From: Alphaproteobacteria bacterium
Lineage (GTDB): Bacteria; Pseudomonadota; Alphaproteobacteria; GCA-2731375
Direction of reading: 5' to 3'
DNA: 14,328 bases
Assembly (NCBI GenBank): GCA_030746295.1
Contig: JASLMY010000122.1
Coordinates: 1 to 14,328 of the forward strand
Below, one piece after another: positions 1 through 6,061 of this stretch; the stretch's first letter is position 1; each line of letters begins with the position of its first letter. The notes under the pieces were generated by a model, which was given only the letters and a program-made list of their open reading frames with translations, searched no databases and had not been told where the DNA came from. Both the position numbers and the translations under genes were made by a program.

Positions 1-80
1 GAAAGGCGAGGCTTCGTAACACATCTCCCGACGCTTGACCAGCGTTGCCAAGAACTCTCGAAGACGGCTCGAATCAAGGC

Positions 81-818
81 TCAAATCATCGCCATGCCGC
101 CGTTGACATGCAGCGTCTGGCCGGTGACGTAGGCGGCTTCGTCGCTCGCCAGATACACCACCGATGCGGCGATATCCTCCGCTTGGCCCAACCGCCCGAT
201 CGGCACCGCCGCCAACAGCTCTTCCCGCCGCGCCTCGGGCAGCACGTCGGTCATCGGCGACTCGATGAAGCCCGGCGCGACGCAGTTTACGGTGATGCCG
301 CGGCTCGCGACCTCGTGCGCCAGCGACTTGCTCATGCCGATCATCCCGGCCTTGGCGGCGGCATAATTGGCCTGGCCGGGGCCGCCGGTGACGCCGACGA
401 TCGAGGTGATGTTCACGATCCTGCCCCAACGCTGGCGCATCATGCCCCGAAGCACCGCCCGGCTGAGCCGGAAGGCGGCGCCGAGATTGACGCCCAACAC
501 CAGATCCCAATCCTCCTCCTTGAGCCGGAGTGCCAGATTGTCCCGGGTCAGGCCGGCATTGTTGACCAGGATGTCGAGGCCCCCGAGGCTGTTTTCTGCC
601 TCGCCTGCCAGCGCCGCGGCGGCCTCGGCGTCCGCGAGTTCGGACGGCACGATGACCGCCCCCTCGCCCAGCGCCGCCGCCAGTTCCTCCAGCGCCTCGA
701 CGCGCCTGCCCGAGAGTGCGACCTTGGCGCCAGAAGTATGCAGCGCCCGGGCGATACCGGCACCGATGCGTCCCGACGCGCCGGTGACGAGGGCGTGTCT
801 TCCTGTGAGATCGAACAT
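81..818 (-). CDS. fabG: 3-oxoacyl-[acyl-carrier-protein] reductase FabG
   Basis: This gene encodes a 245-residue short-chain dehydrogenase, the usual FabG length. FabG uses NADPH to reduce 3-oxoacyl-ACP to 3-hydroxyacyl-ACP in the type II fatty-acid elongation cycle in the cytoplasm. The Rossmann glycine motif TGASGRIG is at residues 12-19 and NNAG at 86-89. The catalytic tetrad is complete: N111, S139, Y152 and K156 (YAAAK). The C-terminus ends in the family's VNGGMAMI-type sequence. The ATG start is well supported by an AGGAGG on the minus strand (825-830), six bases upstream. The gene lies 40 bp after fabD on the same strand, so co-transcription from the fabD promoter is likely, and that pairing separates FabG from the many other SDRs. 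acpP often follows in related genomes, but the window ends before it could be seen. Confidence 0.95.
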   Translation of the reverse strand: MFDLTGRHALVTGASGRIGAGIARALHTSGAKVALSGRRVEALEELAAALGEGAVIVPSELADAEAAAALAGEAENSLGGLDILVNNAGLTRDNLALRLKEEDWDLVLGVNLGAAFRLSRAVLRGMMRQRWGRIVNITSIVGVTGGPGQANYAAAKAGMIGMSKSLAHEVASRGITVNCVAPGFIESPMTDVLPEARREELLAAVPIGRLGQAEDIAASVVYLASDEAAYVTGQTLHVNGGMAMI

Positions 819-858
819 GATGCGCCTCCTCGAAAACCGTTGCTCGCCGGCTGCCGCC

Positions 859-1800
859 TCAGAGCGATTCGACGAAGGCGTCGACGTCCTCGGGCGCGCC
901 GACGGCGATGCAGGCGAGGTCGCGGTCGATGCGCCTCGCGAGCCCGCTCAACACCTTGCCGGCACCGAGCTCCACCTGGGTGTCGACTTCTTGCGCACGC
1001 ATGAAGACGACGACCTCGCGCCATCGCACCCGGGCCGTGACCTGCTCGACCAAGAGCGAGCGGATCTCCTCCGGGTCGGTGACGGCCGCCGCCGTGACGT
1101 TGGCGACCAGGGGCGTCCGGGGCTTGCCGACCTCGACCTCGGCCAAGGCCTCGGCCATGACATCGGCCGCCGGCGCCAACAGCCGGCAATGGAACGGCGC
1201 GCTCACCGGCAACCTGATCGAGCGCCGGCCGCCCTGTTCCTTGGCGAGCTCGATCGCCCGCTCCACGGCACCGATATGGCCGCTGACGACGATCTGTCCC
1301 GGCGCGTTGTCGTTGGCCACGTCCAAGACCTCGCCTTCAGCAGCGGCGGCGGCGACCGACTGCGCCGTCTCGATATCGAGGCCCAGCAGCGCCGCCATCG
1401 CGCCCTCGCCGACCGGGACCGCTTCCTGCATCGCCTCACCGCGGCGGCGCAACAGGCGGGCGGCGTCGTCGAGGCGAAGGGCACCGACGGCGCAAAGGGC
1501 GGAATACTCGCCGAGCGAATGGCCGGCAACGAAGCGGCAGCTGGTGGCGAGATCGATGCCGACGTCCCGCTCCAGCACCCTGACGACGGCCATGCTGACG
1601 GCCATCAACGCGGGCTGGGCGTTGGCGGTCAGCATCAGCTCGTCCTCCGGCCCCTCGAACATCAGCCGGGTCAGGTTTTGCCTAAGGGCGTCGTCGACTT
1701 CCTCGAAAAGGTGCCGCGCCGTCGGCAGTGCCGCCGCCAACGCCTTGCCCATGCCAACCGCCTGGGAACCCTGTCCCGGGAACACGAACGCTCTCGACAT
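859..1800 (-). CDS. fabD: Malonyl-CoA:ACP transacylase FabD
   Basis: The product is a 313-residue malonyl-CoA:ACP transacylase, a normal family length. It moves the malonyl group from CoA to acyl carrier protein and so feeds fatty-acid elongation. The N-terminus reads MSRAFVFPGQGSQ, with the oxyanion-hole GQGSQ at residues 9-13. The nucleophile is S95 in GHSLGEYSAL, R120 fits the malonyl-carboxylate-binding arginine, and H204 in APFHC is the catalytic histidine. The frame stays open 33 codons further upstream, but I chose the internal ATG at 1798-1800. It gives the canonical N-terminus and has AGGAG (1805-1809) four bases away, while the extra residues resemble no FabD. The gene is first in a fabD-fabG unit and divergent from rpsF. 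A TTGACA promoter lies about 55-85 bp upstream of the start. Confidence 0.96.
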   Translation of the reverse strand: MSRAFVFPGQGSQAVGMGKALAAALPTARHLFEEVDDALRQNLTRLMFEGPEDELMLTANAQPALMAVSMAVVRVLERDVGIDLATSCRFVAGHSLGEYSALCAVGALRLDDAARLLRRRGEAMQEAVPVGEGAMAALLGLDIETAQSVAAAAAEGEVLDVANDNAPGQIVVSGHIGAVERAIELAKEQGGRRSIRLPVSAPFHCRLLAPAADVMAEALAEVEVGKPRTPLVANVTAAAVTDPEEIRSLLVEQVTARVRWREVVVFMRAQEVDTQVELGAGKVLSGLARRIDRDLACIAVGAPEDVDAFVESL

Positions 1801-1854
1801 CGAACTCCTAATCCCCCGCCGCCGCGCGGCCGCCAGTGGCTGGCGACGGAACCG

Positions 1855-1885
1855 ATAGAGCACCCGAGGAATGGGCGCTGTCAAG
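1855..1885 (-). promoter_or_regulatory. Predicted sigma70 promoter of fabD-fabG
   Basis: On the minus strand there is a perfect -35 hexamer TTGACA (1884-1879), preceded by C, which gives the CTTGACA form favoured in alphaproteobacteria. An 18-bp spacer leads to CTCTAT (1860-1855) as the -10. Transcription would begin near 1848, leaving a leader of roughly 50 nt before the fabD ATG. The -35 is strong and the -10 weaker. This was found by eye, with no transcript data. Confidence 0.55.
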
Positions 1886-1890
1886 GTCAC

Positions 1891-1918
1891 TTGCGCCAAC
1901 CGGCCAATTATGTATAAG
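1891..1918 (+). promoter_or_regulatory. Predicted sigma70 promoter of rpsF-rpsR-DUF2232-rplI
   Basis: TTGCGC (1891-1896) as -35 is followed after 16 bp by TATAAG (1913-1918), which matches TATAAT at five of six bases. This AT-rich patch stands out in a very GC-rich region. The predicted start near 1925 gives a leader of about 108 nt ahead of rpsF, long enough to fold. It sits back to back with the fabD promoter, and the two -35 boxes are only a few bases apart. Confidence 0.5.
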
Positions 1919-1954
1919 TGCCCCGCTTCGTCGGGCCGGCCGGGATCCGTTTCG

Positions 1955-1992
1955 GGCGCCGGCCTCCCTATTGGGGCCGGGCGACCGGCGCC
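1955..1992 (+). promoter_or_regulatory. Structured rpsF leader, possible S6:S18 autoregulatory site
   Basis: The predicted rpsF leader holds two overlapping stems. The outer one pairs GGCGCCGG (1955-1962) with CCGGCGCC (1985-1992), eight perfect pairs. The alternative pairs CCGGCC (1959-1964) with GGCCGG (1975-1980), six pairs around a ten-base loop. They share 1959-1962, so they exclude each other as drawn. In several bacterial groups an rpsF leader structure is known to bind the S6:S18 complex and repress the operon. Whether this leader belongs to that class is inference; GC-rich sequence often forms such pairs by chance. Confidence 0.3.
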
Positions 1993-2032
1993 GGAGCGGG
2001 CGGCAAATCAAATCTAAGAGGAACGATACCGT

Positions 2033-2515
2033 ATGCCGTTATACGAGAGTGTGTTCATCGCCCGCCAGGATATCTCCTCGCAACAGGTGGAGAGCCTGTC
2101 GGAGAGCCTGCAGGGGATCGTGCGGGAGAACGGTGGCACCATCGAGAAGACCGAGCTCTGGGGCCTTCGCAATTTGGCCTATCGGATCAAGAAGAACCGC
2201 AAGGGCCACTACTTCCTACTCAACATCAACGCCCCGGCAGCGACGATGCAGGAGCTCGAGCGCAACGCCCGCCTGAACGAGGACATCATCCGCTACCTCA
2301 GCCTGCGGGTCGACGGCTTCGATGAAGGCCCGTCGATCATGATGCAGACGCGCTCGGCCCGCGACGGCGGACGGCGCGACCGCGGCGATCGGGGACCGCG
2401 GGGCGACAGAGACCGGGGCCCGCGGGGCGACAGCGGCCCGCGCGGCGAGCGCCAGAGCCGTCCGGAGCCCACCGCACCGGCACCGGCACCAGCACCTGCC
2501 GCGACGGGAGAATAA
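2033..2515 (+). CDS. rpsF: 30S ribosomal protein S6 (bS6) with long Arg/Gly- and Pro/Ala-rich tail
   Basis: S6 is a protein of the 30S platform that binds S18 and helps it assemble onto 16S rRNA. Residues 1 to about 100 form the S6 ferredoxin-like fold: MPLYESVFIAR at the start, ELWGLRNLAYRIKKNRKGHY at 41-60, and RLNEDIIRYLSLRV at 80-93. The protein has 160 residues, longer than the roughly 131-135 of E. coli S6. The extra length is a tail: residues 107-143 are rich in Arg, Gly and Asp with repeated GPRGD/GPRGE units, and residues 144-157 are rich in Pro and Ala. An AAGAGGAA ribosome site (2016-2023) precedes the ATG. The gene heads the ribosomal operon, three bases before rpsR. Identity is secure; the tail has no assigned role. 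Confidence 0.97.
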   Translation: MPLYESVFIARQDISSQQVESLSESLQGIVRENGGTIEKTELWGLRNLAYRIKKNRKGHYFLLNINAPAATMQELERNARLNEDIIRYLSLRVDGFDEGPSIMMQTRSARDGGRRDRGDRGPRGDRDRGPRGDSGPRGERQSRPEPTAPAPAPAPAATGE

Positions 2516-2518
2516 GCC

Positions 2519-2776
2519 ATGGCCATGGACGTCAAGATCAGCCAGATGCCACTCAGGCGGCCCTTTCACCGCCGCCGCAAGACCTGCCCCTTCTCCGGTC
2601 CGAACGCGCCCAAGATCGACTACAAGGACGTGAAGCTGCTGCAGCGCTTCACCTCCGAGCGCGGCAAGATCGTGCCGAGCCGGATCACCGCCGTGACCGC
2701 AAAGAAACAGCGCGAGCTCGCCCGGGCGATCAAGCGAGCGCGCCAGCTTTCGCTGCTGCCCTACGTCGTCCACTAG
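2519..2776 (+). CDS. rpsR: 30S ribosomal protein S18 (bS18)
   Basis: This is the 85-residue S18, which forms a heterodimer with S6 on the platform of the small subunit. Typical family sequence is present: [12 protein letters not shown] at 16-27, [19 protein letters not shown] at 33-51, PSRITAV at 53-59 and the conserved [15 protein letters not shown] basic helix at 61-75. The length is slightly above the 75 residues of E. coli S18, through a short N-terminal extension. The start lies three bases after the rpsF stop. GGGAG (2506-2510) inside the end of rpsF serves as the ribosome site, eight bases before the first ATG. A second in-frame ATG two codons later (2525) could also be used. A single-Cys CPF suggests a zinc-independent form. 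Confidence 0.97.
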   Translation: MAMDVKISQMPLRRPFHRRRKTCPFSGPNAPKIDYKDVKLLQRFTSERGKIVPSRITAVTAKKQRELARAIKRARQLSLLPYVVH

Positions 2777-2792
2777 GCGCCGGCCAGGCGCC
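2776..2792 (+). other. Short hairpin at rpsR stop
   Basis: GGCGCC (2776-2781) and GGCGCC (2787-2792) flank a five-base loop and can form a six-pair stem overlapping the last base of the rpsR stop codon. There is no U-tract, so full termination is not expected. It could lower expression of the membrane protein relative to S6/S18 or protect the 3' end of processed mRNA, but both ideas are inference from position alone. Confidence 0.25.
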
Positions 2793-2811
2793 CGACAGCG
2801 CCGAGACCGAA

Positions 2812-3759
2812 ATGGCGAAATGGATGCTGCTCGCCGCCGCGGCCGGCGGGGCGAGTGCGCTGATCAATCTCGGCACCAGCCTCGGCTCGCCGCTGGCCCT
2901 GATGCTGAGCCACCTGACGCACTTGCCACTGTTCCTGGCCGGCCTCGGCATCGGCGCGACCGGCGCGGTCTTCGCCGGCGGCGCCGGCACGTTGATCGTG
3001 GGGCTGATCGCCGGCCCTTACGCCGGCTTCGTCTTTTTCACATTCGACGCGGTACCGGTCGCCATCCTGTGCCGGCAAGCGTTGCTCTCACGGGCAGTGC
3101 CAGGCGGCCAGACCGAATGGTATCCGGGCGGCTTGCTGCTGCTCTGGCTGGCCGGCATCGTCGCCGTCTACGTGCTCGCCCTCGCCCTCTATCTCGGCCT
3201 CGCACATGACGGCATCGTGGCGGTGGTGCGCGGGGCATTGCAGCAGTACATCGACGGCCTGGGATCGCTCGTCCACCCCGACAGTGCCGAGCTGTTGCTG
3301 GCCCTGGCGCCATACGTGCCCGGGATCATGGCCTGCTACTTCATGCTGACCGTGATCTTCAACGGCGCCCTGGCCCAGCACCTGCTGAGGCGCTCGGGGC
3401 GCAATCTGCGACCCTCCGTCGCCTTTTTCGAGATCGAGCTGCCTCGCGGCCTTTTATACGTTCTCGCGGCGGCGATCGCGGCCGCCTACCTCTCCGGCAC
3501 CTTCGGGCATGTCGCACTGACCCTTGCCTTCATCGTCGCACTGGCGTATTTCCTCCTCGGCTTGGCCGTGGTGCACGCCTTTTTGAGAATGCGGCCCAAT
3601 CGCGGCACGGCACTATTCAGCTTCTACGTGATCTTCATCTTGCTGATGGTGCTGTTCTCGCCCGTAGGCTTGGCTATCGTCGGCTTGGGCGTCGTCGAGC
3701 AACTGCTGGGCCTGAGGCACCGTTTCGCCCAACAAACCGGGGGCGAGGAGGAGGAGTGA
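2812..3759 (+). CDS. DUF2232-type polytopic membrane protein of unknown function
   Basis: This 315-residue, strongly hydrophobic protein belongs, by sequence character and position, to the DUF2232 predicted membrane proteins found between rpsR and rplI in alphaproteobacteria. No biochemical role is known to me. By eye there are about eight membrane segments, near residues 4-22, 38-62, 66-88, 107-130, 163-190, 212-230, 234-260 and 268-300. A short cytosolic-looking end ([14 protein letters not shown]) follows. Gly/Ala-rich stretches ([30 protein letters not shown]) suggest tightly packed helices. There is no recognisable catalytic motif. The ribosome site is weak (GAGA a few bases before ATG). 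The stop codon TGA overlaps the ATG of rplI as TGATG, and the four-Glu C-terminus is encoded by the GAGGAG run that acts as the rplI ribosome site. Translation of the two is therefore probably coupled. Confidence 0.85.
   Translation: MAKWMLLAAAAGGASALINLGTSLGSPLALMLSHLTHLPLFLAGLGIGATGAVFAGGAGTLIVGLIAGPYAGFVFFTFDAVPVAILCRQALLSRAVPGGQTEWYPGGLLLLWLAGIVAVYVLALALYLGLAHDGIVAVVRGALQQYIDGLGSLVHPDSAELLLALAPYVPGIMACYFMLTVIFNGALAQHLLRRSGRNLRPSVAFFEIELPRGLLYVLAAAIAAAYLSGTFGHVALTLAFIVALAYFLLGLAVVHAFLRMRPNRGTALFSFYVIFILLMVLFSPVGLAIVGLGVVEQLLGLRHRFAQQTGGEEEE
3745..3756 (+). promoter_or_regulatory. Repeated Shine-Dalgarno (GAG)4 that also encodes the end of the upstream protein
   Basis: GAGGAGGAGGAG ends two bases before the rplI ATG at 3759 and contains two overlapping AGGAGG sites (3746-3751 and 3749-3754). 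It decides the start: a GTG three bases upstream (3756) is in frame, but the ATG has better spacing and gives the standard L9 N-terminus MDVILLERV. In the frame of the upstream gene the same bases specify Glu codons. Confidence 0.6.
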
Positions 3760-4427
3760 TGGACGTCATATTGTTGGAGCGGGTCGAGAAGCTCGGCCAG
3801 ATGGGAGATGTCGTCAAGGTCAAGGACGGCTACGCCCGCAACTACCTGCTGCCACGGCAGAAGGCGCTGAGAGCGACCAAGCAGAACCTGACCCGCTTCG
3901 AGAGCGGCCGGGTCGAGCTGGAGACGCAAAACCTCGAGCGCCGTAATGAAGCCGAGGCAGTGGCCGGGAAAATGGATGGCACGCGTGTGGTCCTCGTCCG
4001 CCAGGCCAGCGACATGGGCCAGCTCTACGGCTCGGTCAGCGCCCGCGACGTCGCCGAGGCTTTGGCGGAGGCGGGCTTTCAAACCGGCCGTCAGCAGGTC
4101 GTGATGGACCGTCCGATCAAGACCCTCGGCATCCACAGCCTCAAGGTCGTCCTGCACCCCGAGGTCGCGGTCACGGTCGAGGCCAACGTCGCCCGCTCGG
4201 AAGCCGAGGCCGAGCAGCAGGAGGCGGAAGCCTTCTTCGAGAGCCCGGAGCTGGCGGCGGCGGCGCTGGAAGGCAGCACCACCGACTTCGATGACGAGCC
4301 GTTGGGTGAAGTGGCTGCGGTCGGAGAGGCGATGGAAGAATCCGCCGAGGCGGCGGAGGAATCGGCGGAAGAGACCGCCGGGGCGACCGATGAGGACGCC
4401 GAATCCCGGCCACCCGATCAGGGTTGA
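3759..4427 (+). CDS. rplI: 50S ribosomal protein L9 (bL9) with acidic C-terminal extension
   Basis: L9 binds 23S rRNA near the L1 stalk and reaches across ribosomes on a long central helix. The N-terminal rRNA-binding domain is canonical: [19 protein letters not shown] at 1-19 and [16 protein letters not shown] at 21-36. A charged helix follows at about 41-75, and the C-terminal domain spans about 76-147 ([13 protein letters not shown] at 87-99, [16 protein letters not shown] at 121-136). The protein has 222 residues against 149 in E. coli. The extra 75 or so (148-222) are dominated by Glu, Asp and Ala, with repeated [17 protein letters not shown] sequence. Acidic extensions of L9 occur in other alphaproteobacteria; their function is not established to my knowledge. 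The ATG overlaps the preceding stop by one base. A strong hairpin follows 23 bases after the stop. Confidence 0.96.
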   Translation: MDVILLERVEKLGQMGDVVKVKDGYARNYLLPRQKALRATKQNLTRFESGRVELETQNLERRNEAEAVAGKMDGTRVVLVRQASDMGQLYGSVSARDVAEALAEAGFQTGRQQVVMDRPIKTLGIHSLKVVLHPEVAVTVEANVARSEAEAEQQEAEAFFESPELAAAALEGSTTDFDDEPLGEVAAVGEAMEESAEAAEESAEETAGATDEDAESRPPDQG

Positions 4428-4450
4428 TCCACCGGAGATTGTAGTTTGCA

Positions 4451-4484
4451 CTCGGGGCGGCACCATGGGTGGTGCCGCCCCGAG
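4451..4484 (+). terminator. Perfect 15-bp hairpin ending the ribosomal operon
   Basis: CTCGGGGCGGCACCA (4451-4465) pairs perfectly with TGGTGCCGCCCCGAG (4470-4484) around a TGGG tetraloop. It lies 23 bases after the rplI stop and before the cfa promoter. The classic immediate U-run is missing: the first T-run (six T) starts at 4502, 17 bases past the stem. It is very likely a terminator or a stable 3' end; I am less sure that it is a textbook Rho-independent one. Confidence 0.7.
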
Positions 4485-4505
4485 CGATTCTCGCCTTATG
4501 ATTTT

Positions 4506-4534
4506 TTGCGAATCACTGTCTTTTTTTTTATACT
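4506..4534 (+). promoter_or_regulatory. Predicted sigma70 promoter of cfa, with T9 tract in spacer
   Basis: TTGCGA (4506-4511) as -35, a 17-bp spacer and TATACT (4529-4534) as -10 form a well-spaced promoter right after the rplI hairpin. The spacer ends in a run of T that is contiguous with the first base of the -10. Initiation near 4541 gives a leader of about 35 nt containing GGAGGT (4562-4567), eight bases before the cfa ATG. In E. coli a separate stationary-phase promoter drives cfa; I cannot tell sigma-factor use here. Confidence 0.6.
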
Positions 4535-4575
4535 GCCTCCCGTGAGGACCAACGGCTGCAGGGAGGTGGCATCCG

Positions 4576-5808
4576 ATGTTGCTCGCGCAACTCTTGAAGC
4601 GGATGATCAAGAAGGGAACCCTCACCGTCATAGACGCGGACGGCGACTGCCATGTCTTCGAGGGCACCGAAACCGGGCGCACTTGCACAATTCGGCTGCA
4701 TGATCGCGCCTTGCACCACAAGCTCTTCTTCAGACCCGAGCTCCATGTCGGCGAAGCCTACATGAACGGCACATTGACCGTGGAGGCTGGCGACATCTAC
4801 GAGTTCGCGGCCCTTTGTGGCGAGAACATGGGCTGGGGAGACCCCGATCACTGGGCGCCGCGACTGCGGCGATCGATCGAGCGCGCAGGACGCCGGATAG
4901 CCCAATTCAATCCGGCCCATCGAGCGCGCCGCAACGTGGCCCACCACTACGACCTCTCGGGCAAGCTCTACGAGCTCTTCCTCGATGCCGATCGGCAGTA
5001 TTCCTGCGCCTACTATCTGTCGCCGAACGACGAGTTGGAGACCGCGCAAGAGCAGAAGAAGCGTCATATCGCGGCCAAGCTGCTGTTGGAGCCGAAGCAG
5101 AAGGTGCTCGACATCGGCTCGGGCTGGGGCGGCCTCGCCCTCAGCCTCGCCAAGACCACCGAGGTCGACGTCACCGGCATCACGCTGTCGACCGAGCAGC
5201 ACCAAGTTGCCAACGAGCGGGCCCGAAAGGAGGGTATGGCCGAACGCGTACGCTTCGGTCTGCAAGATTACCGACAGGTCGAGGGCCGCTTCGACCGGAT
5301 CGTCTCTGTGGGCATGTTCGAGCATGTCGGCGTCAGCCACTACGACACCTATTTCCGCACCCTGCGCAACCTCTTGGCCGAGGACGGCGTGGCGCTGCTG
5401 CATACCATCGGCCGGGCCGAGGGCCCCAACAGCACCAACCCCTGGATCGCCAGGTACATCTTTCCGGGCGGCTATTCGCCGGCCCTCTCCGAGGTGACGC
5501 GGGCGATCGAGCGTGCCGGCCTCTACATCACCGACATCGAGGTCCTGCGACTGCACTATGCCGAGACCTTGAGGGCCTGGCGCCGGCGCTTTCGGCAAAA
5601 CCGCGACCAGATCCGCGAGCTCTACGACGAGCGCTTCTGCCGCATGTGGGAGATGTACCTGGCCGGCAGCGAGGTCGCGTTCCGCTATTGCGGTCACGTC
5701 AACTTCCAGATCCAGTTGGCTCGGCGGCAGGACGCGGTGCCGCTCAGCCGCGACTATATCAGCGACTTCGAGCGTGCCGGCCCGAAGGCGGAATGGCGGG
5801 CCGCCTGA
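4576..5808 (+). CDS. cfa: Cyclopropane-fatty-acyl-phospholipid synthase
   Basis: The 410-residue product matches the SAM-dependent cyclopropane synthase family, close to the 382 of E. coli Cfa. The enzyme adds a methylene bridge across the double bond of unsaturated acyl chains in membrane phospholipids. The N-terminal 120 residues are the lipid-binding part (VGEAYMNGTLTVEAGDIYEF at 58-77). The methyltransferase fold follows: HHYDLSGKLYELFLD at 123-137, SAM loop VLDIGSGWGG at 177-186 and GITLSTEQ at 201-208. The residues that hold bicarbonate in characterised enzymes appear present: C144 in YSCAYY, E249 in GMFEHVG, H276 in LLHTIG and Y328 in LHYAETL. The SCAGAFR segment of E. coli is replaced by AGSEVAFR, so the E. 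coli Cys354 equivalent is absent; this is seen in other relatives and need not abolish activity. The gene has its own promoter and ribosome site. Confidence 0.93.
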   Translation: MLLAQLLKRMIKKGTLTVIDADGDCHVFEGTETGRTCTIRLHDRALHHKLFFRPELHVGEAYMNGTLTVEAGDIYEFAALCGENMGWGDPDHWAPRLRRSIERAGRRIAQFNPAHRARRNVAHHYDLSGKLYELFLDADRQYSCAYYLSPNDELETAQEQKKRHIAAKLLLEPKQKVLDIGSGWGGLALSLAKTTEVDVTGITLSTEQHQVANERARKEGMAERVRFGLQDYRQVEGRFDRIVSVGMFEHVGVSHYDTYFRTLRNLLAEDGVALLHTIGRAEGPNSTNPWIARYIFPGGYSPALSEVTRAIERAGLYITDIEVLRLHYAETLRAWRRRFRQNRDQIRELYDERFCRMWEMYLAGSEVAFRYCGHVNFQIQLARRQDAVPLSRDYISDFERAGPKAEWRAA

Positions 5809-5809
5809 G

Positions 5810-5897
5810 GCCGGACCGGGCGATTCGCAGGTAATCCGAGCCCGCCGTCCGGCAACGTCGCCATATGGGCATTCGGGGCGACGCCCGAGCGCCCGAA
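5810..5897 (+). terminator. Two hairpins after cfa, possible terminator region
   Basis: Directly after the cfa stop, GCCGGACCGGGC (5810-5821) pairs with GCCCG (5840-5844) plus GTCCGGC (5847-5853), giving twelve pairs with a two-base bulge and an 18-base loop. A second stem pairs TTCGGGGCG (5872-5880, one bulged G) with CGCCCGAA (5890-5897). Neither is followed by a U-run, so intrinsic termination is uncertain. Rho-dependent ending or mRNA 3' protection would fit as well. Confidence 0.35.
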
Positions 5898-5973
5898 CGA
5901 GGCTTCCAGGAGGCCCCGTCGCCGGTCGGCAAAAGCTGCTATCGCGTCGGGGCTTCCGTCGTTCGTTCCCGGG

Positions 5974-5982
5974 TTATCCCCA
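5974..5982 (+). promoter_or_regulatory. DnaA-box-like nonamer upstream of dnaB
   Basis: TTATCCCCA differs from the E. coli consensus DnaA box TTATCCACA at one position. It lies about 80 bp before the dnaB start, in a 253-bp non-coding stretch that also has a short AT-richer segment (5985-6002). A lone near-match can occur by chance. I could not define a convincing dnaB promoter in this gap. Confidence 0.25.
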
Positions 5983-6061
5983 GTCTTTTCCAAAGCATTT
6001 TTCGCGCCGGCCCCGAATCCCTGCCGACGGCCATGGGTGAACATGTTAGGTTCGCCGCCTC

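Noticed and set aside
29..47. Small inverted repeat CGACGCT/AGCGTTG downstream of fabG
   Set aside because: Only seven pairs including one wobble, no U-run on the minus strand, and too close to the window edge to judge. Positions 1-80 otherwise show nothing I can support, and acpP is not visible.
1801..1899. 33-codon N-terminal extension of FabD
   Set aside because: It runs over the predicted fabD promoter and leader, and the internal ATG has a good ribosome site and gives the standard N-terminus.
367..1917. Plus-strand open frame of 516 codons over fabG and fabD
   Set aside because: It is a shadow of two certain minus-strand genes and has a typical Ser/Arg/Ala-biased out-of-frame composition.
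4521..4529. T9 run as evidence of a mobile-element scar or phase-variable tract
   Set aside because: It fits within the 17-bp spacer and -10 of a well-formed cfa promoter, and no inverted or direct repeats flank it. Length variation remains possible but is unsupported.
3624..4721. 365-codon antisense open frame across the end of the DUF2232 gene, rplI and the start of cfa
   Set aside because: It crosses two intergenic regions and the rplI terminator hairpin, and its translation is low in complexity. The genes on the other strand are unmistakable.
5774..6040. Small open frames in the gap between cfa and dnaB
   Set aside because: They have no ribosome site and Arg/Pro-biased translations, and they overlap the cfa end or the hairpins. 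The gap reads as non-coding.
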